A stretch of DNA of 64,000 nt from Xylogone sp. PMI_703 (taxonomy: Eukaryota; Ascomycota; Leotiomycetes). Shown piece by piece: positions 11,198-23,730 of the stretch. The stretch spans positions 124,001 to 188,000 of the forward strand of contig JAJTUQ010000002.1 of the NCBI GenBank assembly GCA_021399445.1. Direction: 5' to 3'. The notes below the pieces were generated by a model that ran no database searches, was not told where the DNA came from, and worked only from the letters and a program-made list of their open reading frames with translations. The first letter of the stretch is position 1; each line of letters opens with the position of its first letter. A program made the position numbers and the translations under genes.

Positions 11198-12120
11198 GGA
11201 TTCGGATATACTCTGAGAAGACTCATGCCGAGCGAGGTATGAGTGGAATTAGGTGTTTATGAGTGTGTATTAGGCTTTCTTCGCGAGACTCATTAAAGAG
11301 AGCCTATTAATGAGAGTTTTGAGAAAGGGACAATGGCCTTTGACGTATTGGCCCCTTTGGATCTTCTCGTTTACTGCTCACATCTTCATCCTTATTCCCC
11401 ATACTTACTCTCATTCTATCAATTATACCAGACCGAGACTTGGTGAGACCATCGAGGAGACTACGGGACCGTCCGATCACGGGCGGGCACTGATCATACC
11501 ACCTCGGCGAGCTCGGTCAATCCCGACTCCTGTGTATCACCATATCTTAGTGTCGTTATAGTACGCAGGCTAAGTCTCTTGGTAAAGCTACGCAGCAACG
11601 GCTTAGCCTACGTCACTACGAAGCCTCGGTAAGAAGCTGCGGTTGCAGTTGTTGTTTCTTTTAGAGATACTAATGGAGGATTCTGAATTTTTTAAGAGGC
11701 AATTGTCCAACTCACTCCGAAAAGCAGTTCTGTCAGAAACAAAAATATTGTAGGTGTATAAGCAACTAGGTAACTAGAGTTCTCCTTTTGCGCTAACAGG
11801 TTCTTAGTCTGCGGTAAACCTCTCACAGCTGCATTCATAGGCCACCCATACTGAAGCTTTGATTTGAACAACTAATTACAAAAAAGGCAGCAGAAAACCA
11901 AACTCAGGTATAATCTCACTGAGCTGGCATATCTACACCCGGCCTGCACCAGACTATGATGAATATCATACCTGAAGACATTCAAAATCAAACAACACGC
12001 GTACTATAAATCCGATACTTTGACCTCATAAAAAAAATATGCTCATAATAGAACTAAGGTGCTCTTCTAATAACATATATCATGAATTAAATGAACGACC
12101 ATGTTCCTACACCTAAAACT
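11198..12120. other. Intergenic, nothing recognised
   Basis: No exon-like sequence identified. It covers the downstream side of the aldo/keto reductase gene. The open frame at 11310-11561 (+) shows no family resemblance. Confidence 0.5.
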
Positions 12121-13306
12121 CTAGAAGTGATATGGCATAGCATCAGCCTCAATATGCTTGTACAAATCATCCATTGCATCAACAACTTCCTGTGGCAGCG
12201 GTCCCTGCTCGATCATATCGATATTAGAGTTGAGCTGGGCCGGGCTAGAAGCACCAATGATAACGGAATCTCCATATTTCTTATCAAGTTTACTATGGTA
12301 GACAGTCCATCTCAGAGCTGCAGCGTGCCCATTGATGCCATGCTTCTGCACTAGGCCAATCGCCTTGTCTGTAGCAGCTTCAATTGATGGTTTCAGATAG
12401 TTTGATGAGTAAATCTGACCGAGGCGGTGCTGAAGTTGGATTATTAGTAACAGCGAACTCTATATCAAGGGAGAGAAAAATCGCCCGACATAACATAGGA
12501 ACTGTAGGGGAAAGCACTTACAGAAGTATCATATCTTCCTCCATGCTGAACGTGTTTATAATTACCAGCAAAGAACCCAGCCGCAGCAGGACTAGTCAAC
12601 TCATCAGCAACTCTTCAAAGCCATTCCTACTATCCCAAACTCACCTCCAAGCATAAAATGCCATCCCATGCTTCCTCAACACCGGGAATAGCTCCTTCTC
12701 TCCTCCTCTCACAATAGGATTATACTGTCCTTGATACACGCTCGGCTTCACAAACCCTCTCTCCTCACAAATACTCAAAATCTTCTCCACTTCATCCGCC
12801 GTATAATTCGACAACCCGAACTTCTGGAACTTCCCCTCCTTATACGCTTTATTCATAGCCTCAAGTGTCTCCTCGAACGGTGTCTGCCGGTCTGGATGAT
12901 GCAGGTACTCGATGTGGACCTGAGGGACCTTCAATGCCGCCAGAGAGTCATTAACGCTTTGCTCGATCTTGTCCTTGGCGTGGCTGCCGGGCGCACTGGA
13001 GACGACTTTGGTGTCAATGATGAATTTCTTGCCGGCTTCTGCGATCCCGAGACGTGGCTCGCTGGTTCCTGGTGCGTGGGGAGAGTAGCCACGTGCGGTG
13101 TCGATGTGGCGACCGCCGCGGGCGTAGAAGGCGTCGAGGAAACCATTGACTTCATCGGGGGTGTTGAACCGGGCCATGGTGTCGATGGAGGTGTCTCCAA
13201 TCTAGAATTACTGGGTCAGTCAAGACGGTACCCGGAGACTTCTGTGATCAGTTGGGAATACATTTCCTGCTCCGAGGACGATATCTAGAGGTGAGTTGAT
13301 AGGCAT
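12121..13306 (-). CDS. Aldo/keto reductase, AKR7-like (aflatoxin aldehyde reductase type)
   Basis: Exons 13306-13262, 13201-12645, 12591-12522 and 12429-12121; 326 aa. The complete AKR catalytic tetrad is visible: Asp49 and Tyr54 in HIDTARGYS, Lys80 in FIIDTKVVS and His116 in IEYLHHPDR. The NADPH-binding end is present as SVIIGASSPAQLNSNI. The sequence AWSPAAAGFFAGNY and the short N-terminus match the AKR7 branch, which reduces aldehydes such as succinic semialdehyde or dialdehydes in the cytosol. Three introns are in consistent phase. A role in detoxification is inferred from the family; nothing nearby points to a pathway. Confidence 0.93.
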
Positions 13307-15376
13307 TTTGATAGATGTGGTTCAGACAAAGGCCCTAAATGGTGTAAAGAATATGAAGATTCCGGATGAATAGACGTGAAATTTATATCTTTTCGATGTC
13401 TAAGCTCTTTGGGATGTTTGACCTTAATTTCTTTTCTAAGCAGATACGCAATGTATAAATAAATACTCTCCTCACCCAAGCCAGTCCCTTATATATCACC
13501 CCTCCTTCCCCCACATCTCTCTACTACCACTCAATCTCTACCTCAAGACCCTCAGGGTCAGAAATGGCCACTCGTAAACCCCGAAAGGCTTATGAATCCA
13601 GTTAAGCGCAGCATGATCCTACTTGAGTAAGTACATGACGTTATCGGCAAGGCATTTCAGTATGTTTAGTAACCAATAGACATTCGCAGGGCGTGGAATA
13701 TGCACGTAGAGCTCGATGGGGGTTAGTTGAGAGAGAAGTAAGTAGCCCTAGGCCACAGTATCTGAAGACAAACCTCGGTACCGGTCTACGCAGCTCTCGG
13801 CACCGTGGTCAGAATTTAGCATGGAGGTTGCATGGTCATACTCTTATGCAAACCCTCCACAGAGTATTGAGCTTTTGCACTCGATACTCTTAAATAATGC
13901 CTTCTTCAGGAGCGTAAGTAGGAATTCTTACGTGAATTCGAACCATAATACACATTCTGACCATTGCTTTAAGCTGCCTCTTTTCAGAAAGCACCAAGGC
14001 AATTGGGATTTAAAATCCGTTGTCAGTTCGGTCATAATAACTTCAATGGAGTGTACCTCGCTCACGCCCTATCATACATGAATCTTATTATTCGGCCTTC
14101 CTGATAAATAAGATATTTCTAATCTATGTATGATCTAAAGCCACATTTGATACCCTCAGAGCTTAGTCCCATCCTAGAAATAGACTCATATAAAGCCCAG
14201 TTATCTCTCGACTCTTGAAACAATTTTTGAAGACATGAATAAGCTGCATGCCCTATCGTACACATAAAACCCCATTCCCACCCGAGACTTTCAAAGTTGC
14301 GCCTTTCTCTCCTCCACACTACTCCTCCAACACCTAGCTTCAATATGTAGTTCGTTCCGAAGCAGTCTGATTACCTCAGCATTCTGACACAAAAGCTTAC
14401 CTAACTCGCACCGGCCCTCTAGCAAGTACACGTACTTGCCTTCTTCCAAAATTACACATATTTATAATCAGAAACCGGAATTAGCTATGGAGTAGAGATT
14501 TCTACCCACTGGTTCATTACCTGTCGTGTTCTTAGAATATCAGGTCTACAACAGGTGGCACAATTACTCATGCATTATGGTCCTATATTCGATTGATTGG
14601 AAATATGATGGCTCAAAGATAGCAATAAAGGTTAAAATAACACCAAACGGCAAAACGAGGATTATTTCCCTAATGGGGCGGACATAATCGCCTCAAGCGG
14701 CGAACATAGCTTTGAAACTGAGTAAAAGAACATCCAGAATAGCTACTCACACATCTCTTATATCCCTCGTTGGGTCCGAGACATAGATTTTCACATATAT
14801 TTTTTGTCAAGCGTACTATGGATCACTCATAAGAGAGCCGAGCCTTTGAGAAGTCAATGAGCTCCATTAGAGACCAATGGTCCAGGTTGATATTCAACTC
14901 GGTTGTTGCGTTTATGAATGATTAATTCTCAAGAACTGTTCGTTTCATCTTCACGTCTATCCTAGATTTACCCGGTTGCCTCTACCGAATACTTGCGGGT
15001 GTGAGTCGGATCAGAGTAACAACACTTTGAGTGCGTGTTTTCCTTCTGATGATGAATATAATTGAATAAGTTTAATGAGAAAATTAGAAAACATTATTAG
15101 TCTACAAGTGTGTTATTTGTTTTCTTGTCCATTTAAGAGGGTGCTAATCATATCTCCCACGCGCATGCATCTGTAACTTGATTTCTCAATATTCTACCCG
15201 ATGTTTCCGCATACAGCTGCAAGCTTGATGGTGTAGATAATCTCGACACTGCTTGATCAATTGAACAATCTGTTTAAGAATAAGGGTAATACCTAAATAT
15301 CTGCCATTATTACCATCCTCTCAATATAGACCCACATTGGTTTTATTTAGTCTTCCGTGAAAATCTATATCTAGAA
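13307..15376. other. Intergenic, about 2.1 kb, AT-rich, nothing recognised
   Basis: Divergent region between the aldo/keto reductase (-) and the GST-like gene (+). Short frames on both strands carry stops at random spacing. No RNA gene, terminal repeat or transposon protein fragment was seen. Confidence 0.5.
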
Positions 15377-16346
15377 ATGGCGACAGATGCAACTAAGACG
15401 CAGAAAGCAGCGGAGACGTACATCTTGTACCACAACCATTATTCTCTATGCTCGCTGATGGTTCGATTCACTCTAGCTCTCTGTAAGGAGCAGGGAGAGA
15501 GAGAGGGATCGTTAAGAGTGGAAGAGCATGAAGTTAACATCCAAAATGGGGGCCAGTTATCAGAATACTATCTCTGTGACGTGAATCCCTACGGCACGGT
15601 ATGAGTAGACCACCAGCTCTAGAATTTCGAGATCTAGGGCTCTAACAAATACGGCCCCTAGGTTCCTGTCCTTGCAAATGATAGCAACCTATCTGAACCG
15701 ATCAGAGAAAGCTTAGATATCACGTACTATCTCGGCGAATTCTATCCCAATCTTTCCCCTCCTCACCTGAACGAGCAGATCAGGGATCTTCTTGACGACC
15801 TTCATCGAATTAACTACTTTTCTCTTACGTATACTCATAGACCCCAGCGTGCATCCGATATGATGTCCCAGGTTACAAGGCTCCTGGCGCAGGAAGGGAT
15901 TTCGGAACGGTATCGCAAGGCTTTGGAGTTTAAACGCGGTGTGTAAGTTCTACCTAATCCGATTGAAGCCTATGAATCTGCCATTCTGCATCCAGATTTG
16001 AGAGAAAGTTAATCTTAATTTTTTTATCAGAGTTGGCAAAACTCGAGCACCCGCTCTCGACCCGGCTTTCGTAGCCAAAGTTGAAGCACATACTACGTCT
16101 TTCCTCTCAAAGCTGTGCAAGATCCTTGAGGATTCGGAATGGAGTAGAGGGATCTGGCTTTTTGGAACAGAAAAACCGACTGCTCTTGATGCACATGTTA
16201 TCCCTTTTCTAGCACGTTTATATGATGCAGGACGACAGTATATGATTGATCCACAGCTACAATCATATGCGGAGACAGTATTTGAGATGGACTTGTGGAA
16301 AGAATTTATGGGGGGCAGGAAAACCATTTACGTTTCTTATATTTAG
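15377..16346 (+). CDS. Glutathione S-transferase-like protein
   Basis: Exons 15377-15598, 15662-15942 and 16031-16346; 272 aa. The first 100 residues look like a thioredoxin-fold GST N-domain: a beta-strand YILYHNHYSLCSLMVRFTLA, then the cis-Pro loop NPYGTVPVLA and the following SEPIRESLDITYYL, which corresponds to the glutathione-contacting (E/S) turn. A helical C-terminal half follows, with ALDAHVIPFLARLYDAG resembling the GST_C N-capping segment. There is no signal peptide. It is a fungal GST-like protein of unknown substrate; catalytic Ser/Cys assignment (SLCS near residue 24) is uncertain. Confidence 0.78.
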
Positions 16347-17086
16347 AGTTGTGGATGCAAGTGGTATCTCTGATTACATTTATGTTCAACTTAATGGGAG
16401 CTTACATTTACTTTGAGAACTTAAACTCCCTAATTATGTACCTCCTCCAAAAGCCATGACCATGTCACATCAATAAAAGAAGTTCGAAAATATATGCAGA
16501 TAAACAGAGCACTCATGAATAATTCAAATAAATGAGGTAAATCATGACATTTGATATCACAAGCAAATGTAATAAGGCAGTTCAACCCAAAGACTCTTCC
16601 CAGAGCCATAACGAAATATATATTTGGAACATCTATCCGAAGAAGAAAAACGAAAGATCCCAAATCCTGCGCTAAAAAACCTCAAATAATAAGATGAAAC
16701 ATGGAGATGCATCTCATGAATCTTCCAGGGCGTGAGCATGGATGATTGCTCCTGTGACAGCAGGCGTAGGCCCGGGAGAATAGATGCCTTGATCCAATCT
16801 TGAAGACCCAATATCCCTGTACCCCTCTTCCCGTTCATGAAGATCCCAGCATTTCAAAACAATATATCTGTACATATTCCCCCCTTCGTTTACTGGGAGG
16901 ACAGAGACACCATAGGATATCATGAGACAAGCAAGGTTCCCACCGGCATCCATCTAACCACTCGCAGAGGGCCTGATAAAAAGATCATAAGACATCATGA
17001 CAACTCTCTCAGAGACCTATTCATACAATAAACCCTTTGGGGTGATACATCATAATTACCTCGCCATATCCTCATTTTAGCCCAGC
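16347..17086. other. Convergent 3' intergenic region
   Basis: 740 nt between the stop codons of the GST-like gene (+) and the Cys-rich membrane protein gene (-). It should hold both 3' UTRs; no further gene recognised. Confidence 0.55.
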
Positions 17087-18957
17087 TCACCTCTGTACTG
17101 GGTCCCAATTCTGTGGTGGCTCTCTTCCTCCTTGTCTGCTACCTGAAGGGGAGTATTGTGGCCGAGAGTATGGCTGATAACCTTGGCCTTCATTTTGTGG
17201 AGGTGGAGAGCGGCTGGCATTTATGGGCGACCTGTTGTAGTCCGACCGTCCTCCCTGTTGGGGACCACCTTGTGGACCGTCAAACGGCATCTGCCCAGGT
17301 GGTGGGCTTCGGGGACCAGGACGACCACCTCCCTGAGGCGCTTGGTCAGGTGGTGGACTTCTAGCCTGTTGTGGTCGTGGACTGGAACGTTGCGAAGCTG
17401 GTGGAGGGAAAGGAAGTGGCTGTTGTGGAGGAGGTGATCGCTGGGGGTAGTATGGCCTTGATGAAGCATTCTCTCCGAAGTCGAATCCTCCCGCGTTAGT
17501 TGGAGAGTTCAGACGTGGACCTTGACCTGGACGACCGTTTGGACCCGGGCTGCCACGGTTCTGTGGCGGCATAGGACCTGGACCTGGACCATTGCTGTTC
17601 AGATACTGATCAGGGGGATATTGGCCCTGATTTTGATCCGGGTATTGTCTCCCTGGACCGGTTAGGGAACGGGAGCCATCAGAGTATTGGCGTTGAGGCT
17701 GTGGTGGGAATTGACGAGGGCCGTTCGGATCATTTGGATATGGACGGTTGCCTTGTGGACCTGGTCCAAAGCCTGGGCCTGGTGCCGCTCCGAATCCATC
17801 ATCGTCATGGTAATCGTGGCCGTGGTAATCTTGCGGAGATGGAGGCATGTAAGGACCATCCATTGGAGGACCGTTCGGGGCTGGTAATTCAGCATGGAAG
17901 CCATTCCCATTGAAGCCTTGTCCATTGTTAGGACCCGGACCTGGGCCAAATCCTCTATTTCCCGGCGGGCCTGGGGGCCCTCGAGAACCTGGTGGTCCTT
18001 GTCCAGGTGGGAAGGGTGGTCCACCGTATCCTCTACCGGCAGGGCTCATATTATTTTGTCGTCGAGCATAAGGATCAGCTGGCACACCTCTGTATCCTAC
18101 GTTTCCATTTGGTCCGGGTCCGGGTGAGGGTCTCCCTCCGAATGGAGGAGCTCCAAGTTCACGTGCTGGAGAAGGTGGTCCACTCTGCCCAGCAGGAGCA
18201 GCGCTCGCAATGAGTGGGACTTTTTGCCCAGTGGCATGGTCTAATTCCCCAAGTTCGACTCCTTCCTTAGTCTCCTCGCGGACCGAAATACGCTTTTGGT
18301 TGGCCCCTTCCCAACTCGGCATTGCTGGTAATGCGTCTTCACTCAGTCCTCCCGAAGCATTCTTGCTGACATCGAACTGAGCATATTGCGGAGGAGCTGG
18401 TCTACCGCCTATTCCAGCCGCGGTTGGACTGTTAGCAAATGGACTACTAGCAAACGGCGAGGGCATTGGTGGAGGAGCAGCATAGCCCTGGTGCGACGCA
18501 GGTGGACGGTTGAAAGGATCATCCAGATGCTTCATTGGTTTGTTCTTCTTGCCGTCACACAATCCTCCACAGCAATCACAACAGCTCAAAAACGAGAAGC
18601 AAGTACAGCAACAGGACATGCCACAGCAAGCGCAGCGCACAATGCACCAGACGATGGAGAGGATGAAGAGGGAGCCGACGATAATTACACCGATGACGGG
18701 CCATCTAGTTTTATGTTAGATGAAGCCACAAGACCGGAAAGGCATGAAAACGTCTAATTGCTTCAAGAAAAGAAATTGAGTACTGACTTGCAATATGCAA
18801 CCTGCATGCAATTGTCCCATGACGAGAAAGCCTCCTTCACATTGTGGACCTTGGTCTCTGCATCTGTAATTTGATCCCTCCTCAGTAGGCTCTGCACCAT
18901 CACGTCCGCAACGCTCCTCCTCAGACTATTCCTCATCGCAATCGATATATGAGGCAT
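17087..18957 (-). CDS. Single-pass membrane protein, Cys-rich juxtamembrane segment, Pro/Gly-rich tail
   Basis: Exons 18957-18788 and 18704-17087, intron 83 nt; 595 aa. An N-terminal region of 56 residues with a few charged helices leads to one hydrophobic helix WPVIGVIIVGSLFILSIVWC (about 58-77), followed at once by a dense cysteine patch (CACCGMSCCCTC...CCDCCGGLC), a likely palmitoylation site. The remaining roughly 490 residues are low complexity, rich in Pro, Gly, Gln and Asn with many RSPPP/PQ motifs, and should be disordered. Relatives are annotated in some fungal genomes with fibroin-like names because of the repeats; no biochemical function is known to me. It is probably a plasma-membrane or cell-periphery protein. 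Confidence 0.86.
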
Positions 18958-21513
18958 CGTGAAAAACTCCTTCGAGGATTAATCGGTAGAAACTCTTTTC
19001 TTCGTCCGCAACAAAATCGACTGAACGACACAATATCCGTCGCGAAGAGCGACCCAAGCCAATAAAAGGGTGAAAGAAGAGAAAAGGAATAGTCCCGAGG
19101 AGCGCGATAATGAACGAGTTCTCGAGAAATTCAAGATTGGTAATAAAGGAGCGACTTCAGTTGTGGATGGCAATCCTTCTTCTAACACACCATTCCCAGC
19201 TACTCCATATTATACACTATCTTCTTCCCTCCCAGATGTGTGATATTATTTCCGCGCCAGGAGAGGGAGGTGACAAAGCCCGCGGGTGATTGATTATATG
19301 TAGAGCGCAAAATCCGCGCGGGAGAGAGCGAGGTGACAAAAGCAAAGCAAGGCAAGAGAAGAAAAAGTATTATAATTCTCCCCCGGTAAGATAAGTACCA
19401 GTTCCTGCGTGCTGAATTGAGATCGGCTGCTCATCACCACCTCCGTCCTTGTCTAGTGTACTTGTCTCGCGGCAAAGCGTGGGTTTCGGTCGAAGCGAAA
19501 GGGAGGTAGATCCAAATCGCCAGAGAGGGATTAAGGGAGTGTTGGTACTGTCGATGATGACGACGGCGATGATTGTCGATGTGGTTTTCAAGAGAGTGAG
19601 AGAGCTCGGAGTGGGCGTAAGGAATGAATGAATGACAGGGAGAGAGAGGGAGAGGAATTGTTGGGAGGAACAGGGCTCGAGGAATTGATTGAACTGCAGC
19701 GATGGGGACGAGACGAGAGACGAGGGAAAGAAAAGAGACGGACGGGAAGGATCTGAGAAGGGACCCTGGAGCAGCAGTGCCGGACTGTGCTCTGTAGCGG
19801 GCCGGCGCCCACAATCACAATGACAGGGCGCTCGCTCTCGGCTGAAACGTTCTGCGACTCCAGAGAGCGAGTCTGAGAGTAGAGTTATCGCGAACCTTCA
19901 CGATAGCGGAGGCTGTGCGTCAATCTGCAACGCTCCTCCTTCGCAATGACGTTGGTAGAGTAGTAACAGCAGTTGCCTATCGCGTCTGATACCACTATAC
20001 TGTGTATACAGTTGAGAAGGAAGCTTCAACAACAGAAGCTGATCCCTCGTCCATAATTTGCATATTCTCAAACCTCCTGGACACGCTGACCGGCACGGGG
20101 GACAAGGAAGATGCAAAGCAAATCTTCAAAGAGGGAAAAGCAAGAACGCGCCAATGCAAGGTACGCTGCCCAGAGAGGAAACGGCGTGCGCATCTCTTCC
20201 TCTCTCTGTTGGTCTCCTGTCAGATCCAAAAGCTGACGGCTTTTCCTGGGGTCCTTGATCCACTCTAACTGTCCTTACTGCCTGAGGCATGAATTTTCTG
20301 GAGAGAAGAGAGACAGGATCACGTGCGACGCCGTGCCGTACGCGTACCGGTGCCGGTTACTTTCCCCTTTACATCATACTGTTGCACTTCGCGTGCTCAA
20401 GTCACGATACTTGAAACTCGAACGAGGCACGTGCAGCGATGAAGTGTGGGCCTAAGGATTCAACTCCCTCCACACAGCCACGAAGGTGGAATGATTGGCT
20501 GGCTGAAGAAGCCGTTGAAGTCGCAAATCGTTGCGTATCCGGTTAATAATTACGTCGTTCCACCTTCGCGCCGCTGAACTTGAACAGGTAGAGTATCGCC
20601 TGCTGTGGCGCAGGCATTCCACCATTCCTTCGATTCCATTCCCACACTGCCACATCTTTCCATCGGTACTTTCGGGGACTTAATTCTTCCACACAGGCTG
20701 GTCTACGGGATGTTTCGGTACGGAGGAACTTGGCTGGAGTCTTCGAGAAGAAGATAAATGGACAGGACAGGATTGATCTGACGGATAGGCGGAATTTGAG
20801 GTGGTTTTGCGAATACCCCGCGGTCAGGACGCGCGTCTGATGCAGGACCGATGACGTTGTTGTCACCTTTCGGTTTGCTGCACTGCCTTCTGTCTCTCGT
20901 GTCAGGCGATGGTTGTGAGATGGGCTGTGTAAATGTTGATTTGTATACCAGAAACCTGGAGAAGGGAGAAGTGTATGTAGCACTGAGTAGGACGAAGGCC
21001 AGCGTGAGCATTATGGGTTACAAGATTGCTCGTCACAATCGGTTGAATAGTACATGTAGCTGATGATCAATTCTCTAAGACTTATCTTGGATACTATGAA
21101 TTGATATGAATTATGGATTTCACATAGCATTTCTAGATAGAATTATAGAATTCAATAAGATTCGCATTATAGTCGTAGAACTCAGATTCTAAAAACACAT
21201 TTTTACCCCATCTATTCCGGCCTCATGATCATGCACGAATCGTCGATGCCGCTGCCATTGTTGTTCTTGCCTCATCATCCATTCATGCGTTGATAACTTA
21301 TTTCCTTGCATCCATTCGCCCCTCCCCCTCATCATTAGAGACAGCCACCCCAATATGTATCCAACGCCGTTTGAAAACAGAAAAGGGGAATCAAACACAT
21401 TAAAACGCCGTTGGTAACAATTGACACCACGTCACACTCCGCTCCTAGGTCATACTATAGGCGCCGTGTATAGTAAATTTCGCTCTTAGCCATTGTATAG
21501 TTCAACCAGCTTG
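18958..21513. other. Intergenic, about 2.5 kb, no gene recognised
   Basis: Upstream region of the 17087-18957 gene and downstream of the RCR gene. A purine-rich run (19634-19665, gagagagaggg type) reads as a CT box on the strand of the downstream gene, common in fungal promoters. The open frames 19434-19814 and 20543-20983 (-) are of biased composition and match no family. Confidence 0.5.
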
Positions 21514-22150
21514 TTATTTCGGTGCATGTTTCGGTGGTGGTCCATCTGGAGCTTGGTAAACACCCGCACCGCCTCTCTGGTCTTGGTAGTAGGCGTTCTG
21601 TGGTGGCTGCATTTCGTATCCATTCTGTTGTCCGTAGTGCTGGCCATAGTATCCTTCGTTGCTGTTAAATGTATTCCCCGTCTGCTGTCCCGGAATAGGC
21701 TGGTGAGTGTAGGGAGGAGCTGCAGGTCCGCCGCCGCCGCCGTAGTACCCGGTGTTAGGGTTATAATTTTGGGAGTTGTCGTATGGCGGGGGCTTGGCCA
21801 GCCAGCCAGTTCCATAGTATGGTTGCATGTTACGGCGACGTCTGTGACGAGCACTAATCCATCTGGAGATGATGTCAGTATAACCAGGCGCAAATATGAG
21901 AGGAAGAGAAAGCTTACGAGAACAATATCGCGAATATGAGAGCCGCAATAATGATGACTGCTAACGCAACCCATCTGCCCCATCTATGCCATCTCGAGTC
22001 GCAGTAATAGCGGTCGTTGTCGAAAAAGTCGCAGTCACTTCACAAGAGTTAGATGCTGCTGTCAAAAAGGTGAATATATTTGACAAGTCGCAGGACTTAC
22101 CGAGACTGTCGTCTAACTAAAGCATTGATTCCTTCTACCAACGCTGCCAT
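21514..22150 (-). CDS. RCR-domain protein (chitin synthesis regulation / Congo red resistance)
   Basis: Exons 22150-22101, 22037-21918 and 21862-21514; 172 aa. Short N-terminus MAALVEGINALVRRQ, a Cys/Trp segment (RYYCDSRWHRWGRW), one membrane helix ALAVIIIAALIFAILFSWI (about residues 38-56), then the diagnostic basic ARHRRRRNMQPYYGTGWL and a Pro/Tyr/Gln-rich cytoplasmic tail containing PPPY and PPPK. This is the layout of fungal RCR proteins; yeast Rcr1 and Rcr2 sit in ER/endosomal membranes, use PY motifs to bind Rsp5 and influence chitin deposition and plasma-membrane protein sorting. The PPPY at about residue 83 is a candidate Rsp5 site. Both introns are in phase. Confidence 0.88.
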
Positions 22151-23730
22151 CTTACTCGAAAATGCAATGTGTTTTGTATAGGTGGAATGTTGGTGTGCAC
22201 CAGTCCCAGGTGTGGCTTCCTCCAATCGTCTAAGTGTTGATAGGAATCCGTATGCGATACTAATTAGTTCCAACAAAGCGATGGATGTTTTCTTTTTCGT
22301 GGAGGTTTATGAAAGAAAGAAAGACACCAGAAGTGGTGGTTGGAGGTACTTGTGTAATATATGTAAGAAGGGTATCAGCTGCGTCAGTATGTCAGAACCA
22401 TGGTGGCTGAGCTCGTCAATCAGTCTCGGCGTCCCAGCCTGGCCGAATCCGGGATCTATACGACAACAACGGCGAGAGGCTGGGGTGAGGCTAGCAGGGC
22501 TCATGACTGAGCTCCGCGTATTAGGGTACCGGCAGTCAGATGTGGGTTTCTGCAAGTCCTTGACTACCACCATAGCGTTCTGTACCGTAAACTGAAACTC
22601 GAAACTTCCAAAATTCCGTCCCCTTTCTGGAATCAACACGACCCTCTCTAATCTGCCGACTGTGCTGATTCCATATCGCCAAGGGAAGCAAATCAAAGCG
22701 ATACTTGGGGCGGCCGCTGAGGTGGCTCGCTTCTTTGACCAATCATGACTCGGGCTTCTCTCTTGGCTGCAATGACCGGGGTCACCCCCCTGCCTGGAGC
22801 TTTGCCAACGCATCATGGTGGATTGTGCAGAAATGCGTGAGTCGCTGGCTGCGCTGCATTTCTCATTATTACTCCAGTTCCTCCCAGTTCTCCTTCCTTT
22901 CCCTTCTTCACAATAATTATACCTGAGGGCATTGATCAGTATCTCTTTGGAATTCCTGATCGCCTGCGCTGCTGGGGAGCGAGGAACCAGCGAGAAGCAG
23001 TCAGTCTCGTCTGCTGCTCTGGCTCGCATCCTCACCCTCGTGAGCCGATTCACCACTGCCTCCTTCTGCGATCGGGTCTCTTGCACGCCATTGTCATCTG
23101 GCGGGCGCCTTGAAAGCCTTGCAAGATTACTTCTACGAAATTCAAATCGTCACATCTTTACTTGAACTGGGCTTGAGGTCAACATGTCTTTGAGCCACCA
23201 CGCGCGACGCATATCATTCGATTGAATATGCTAATTACAGATTCATATCCCAAAAACACCAGATGATGCTCCTCAAAAAACTCTTCAAATTTCACTTCAA
23301 TATCCAGTAAGATAAGGGTTTAAAAAGGGTGAGAAGTTAGTAAATTAAAAGGGAAGTCTAGCAGCCATCAGAGCTACTGATGCGAAAAACGCTGTTCATG
23401 AAGTTCATCTGTCATACGGTCGTCTCGTCGTTGCAGACATGGCGCGTTAGGTGAAAGAAGCGGATCTTAGGTAAGGACATCTCGTTACTCGATGTGCTGT
23501 GCAGTTCGGTATCGGTGATCGTTTGAAAGGAGAAAGCCAAGGAAAAAAAAAGCAGTGTGCTGTGAGCAGAGGAGATATATCAAGCCTTTGCAGGCGCTAG
23601 AAAACGACGTCTTATCTTTCCATCAATTCATTTCGTTCGTTGTCAGGTATATCATGAGAGACTATCCTGATCTGTTCATTGGTCCGGGGAGATTGTAGCA
23701 GTGGGTGGGAGGTTATGGTGATCTTGGGAG
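22151..23730. other. Intergenic with a long unassigned minus-strand frame
   Basis: Upstream region of the RCR gene and downstream of ARL8. A 259-codon minus-strand frame (22307-23086) crosses it, but its sequence resembles no protein family and shows no domain; I treat it as probable chance or 5' UTR and discuss it under rejected items. Confidence 0.45.

Noticed and set aside
19434..20268. Several 60-126 codon frames on both strands
   Set aside because: Ser/Pro/Leu or Arg-rich composition from CT- or GA-rich promoter DNA; no conserved motif.
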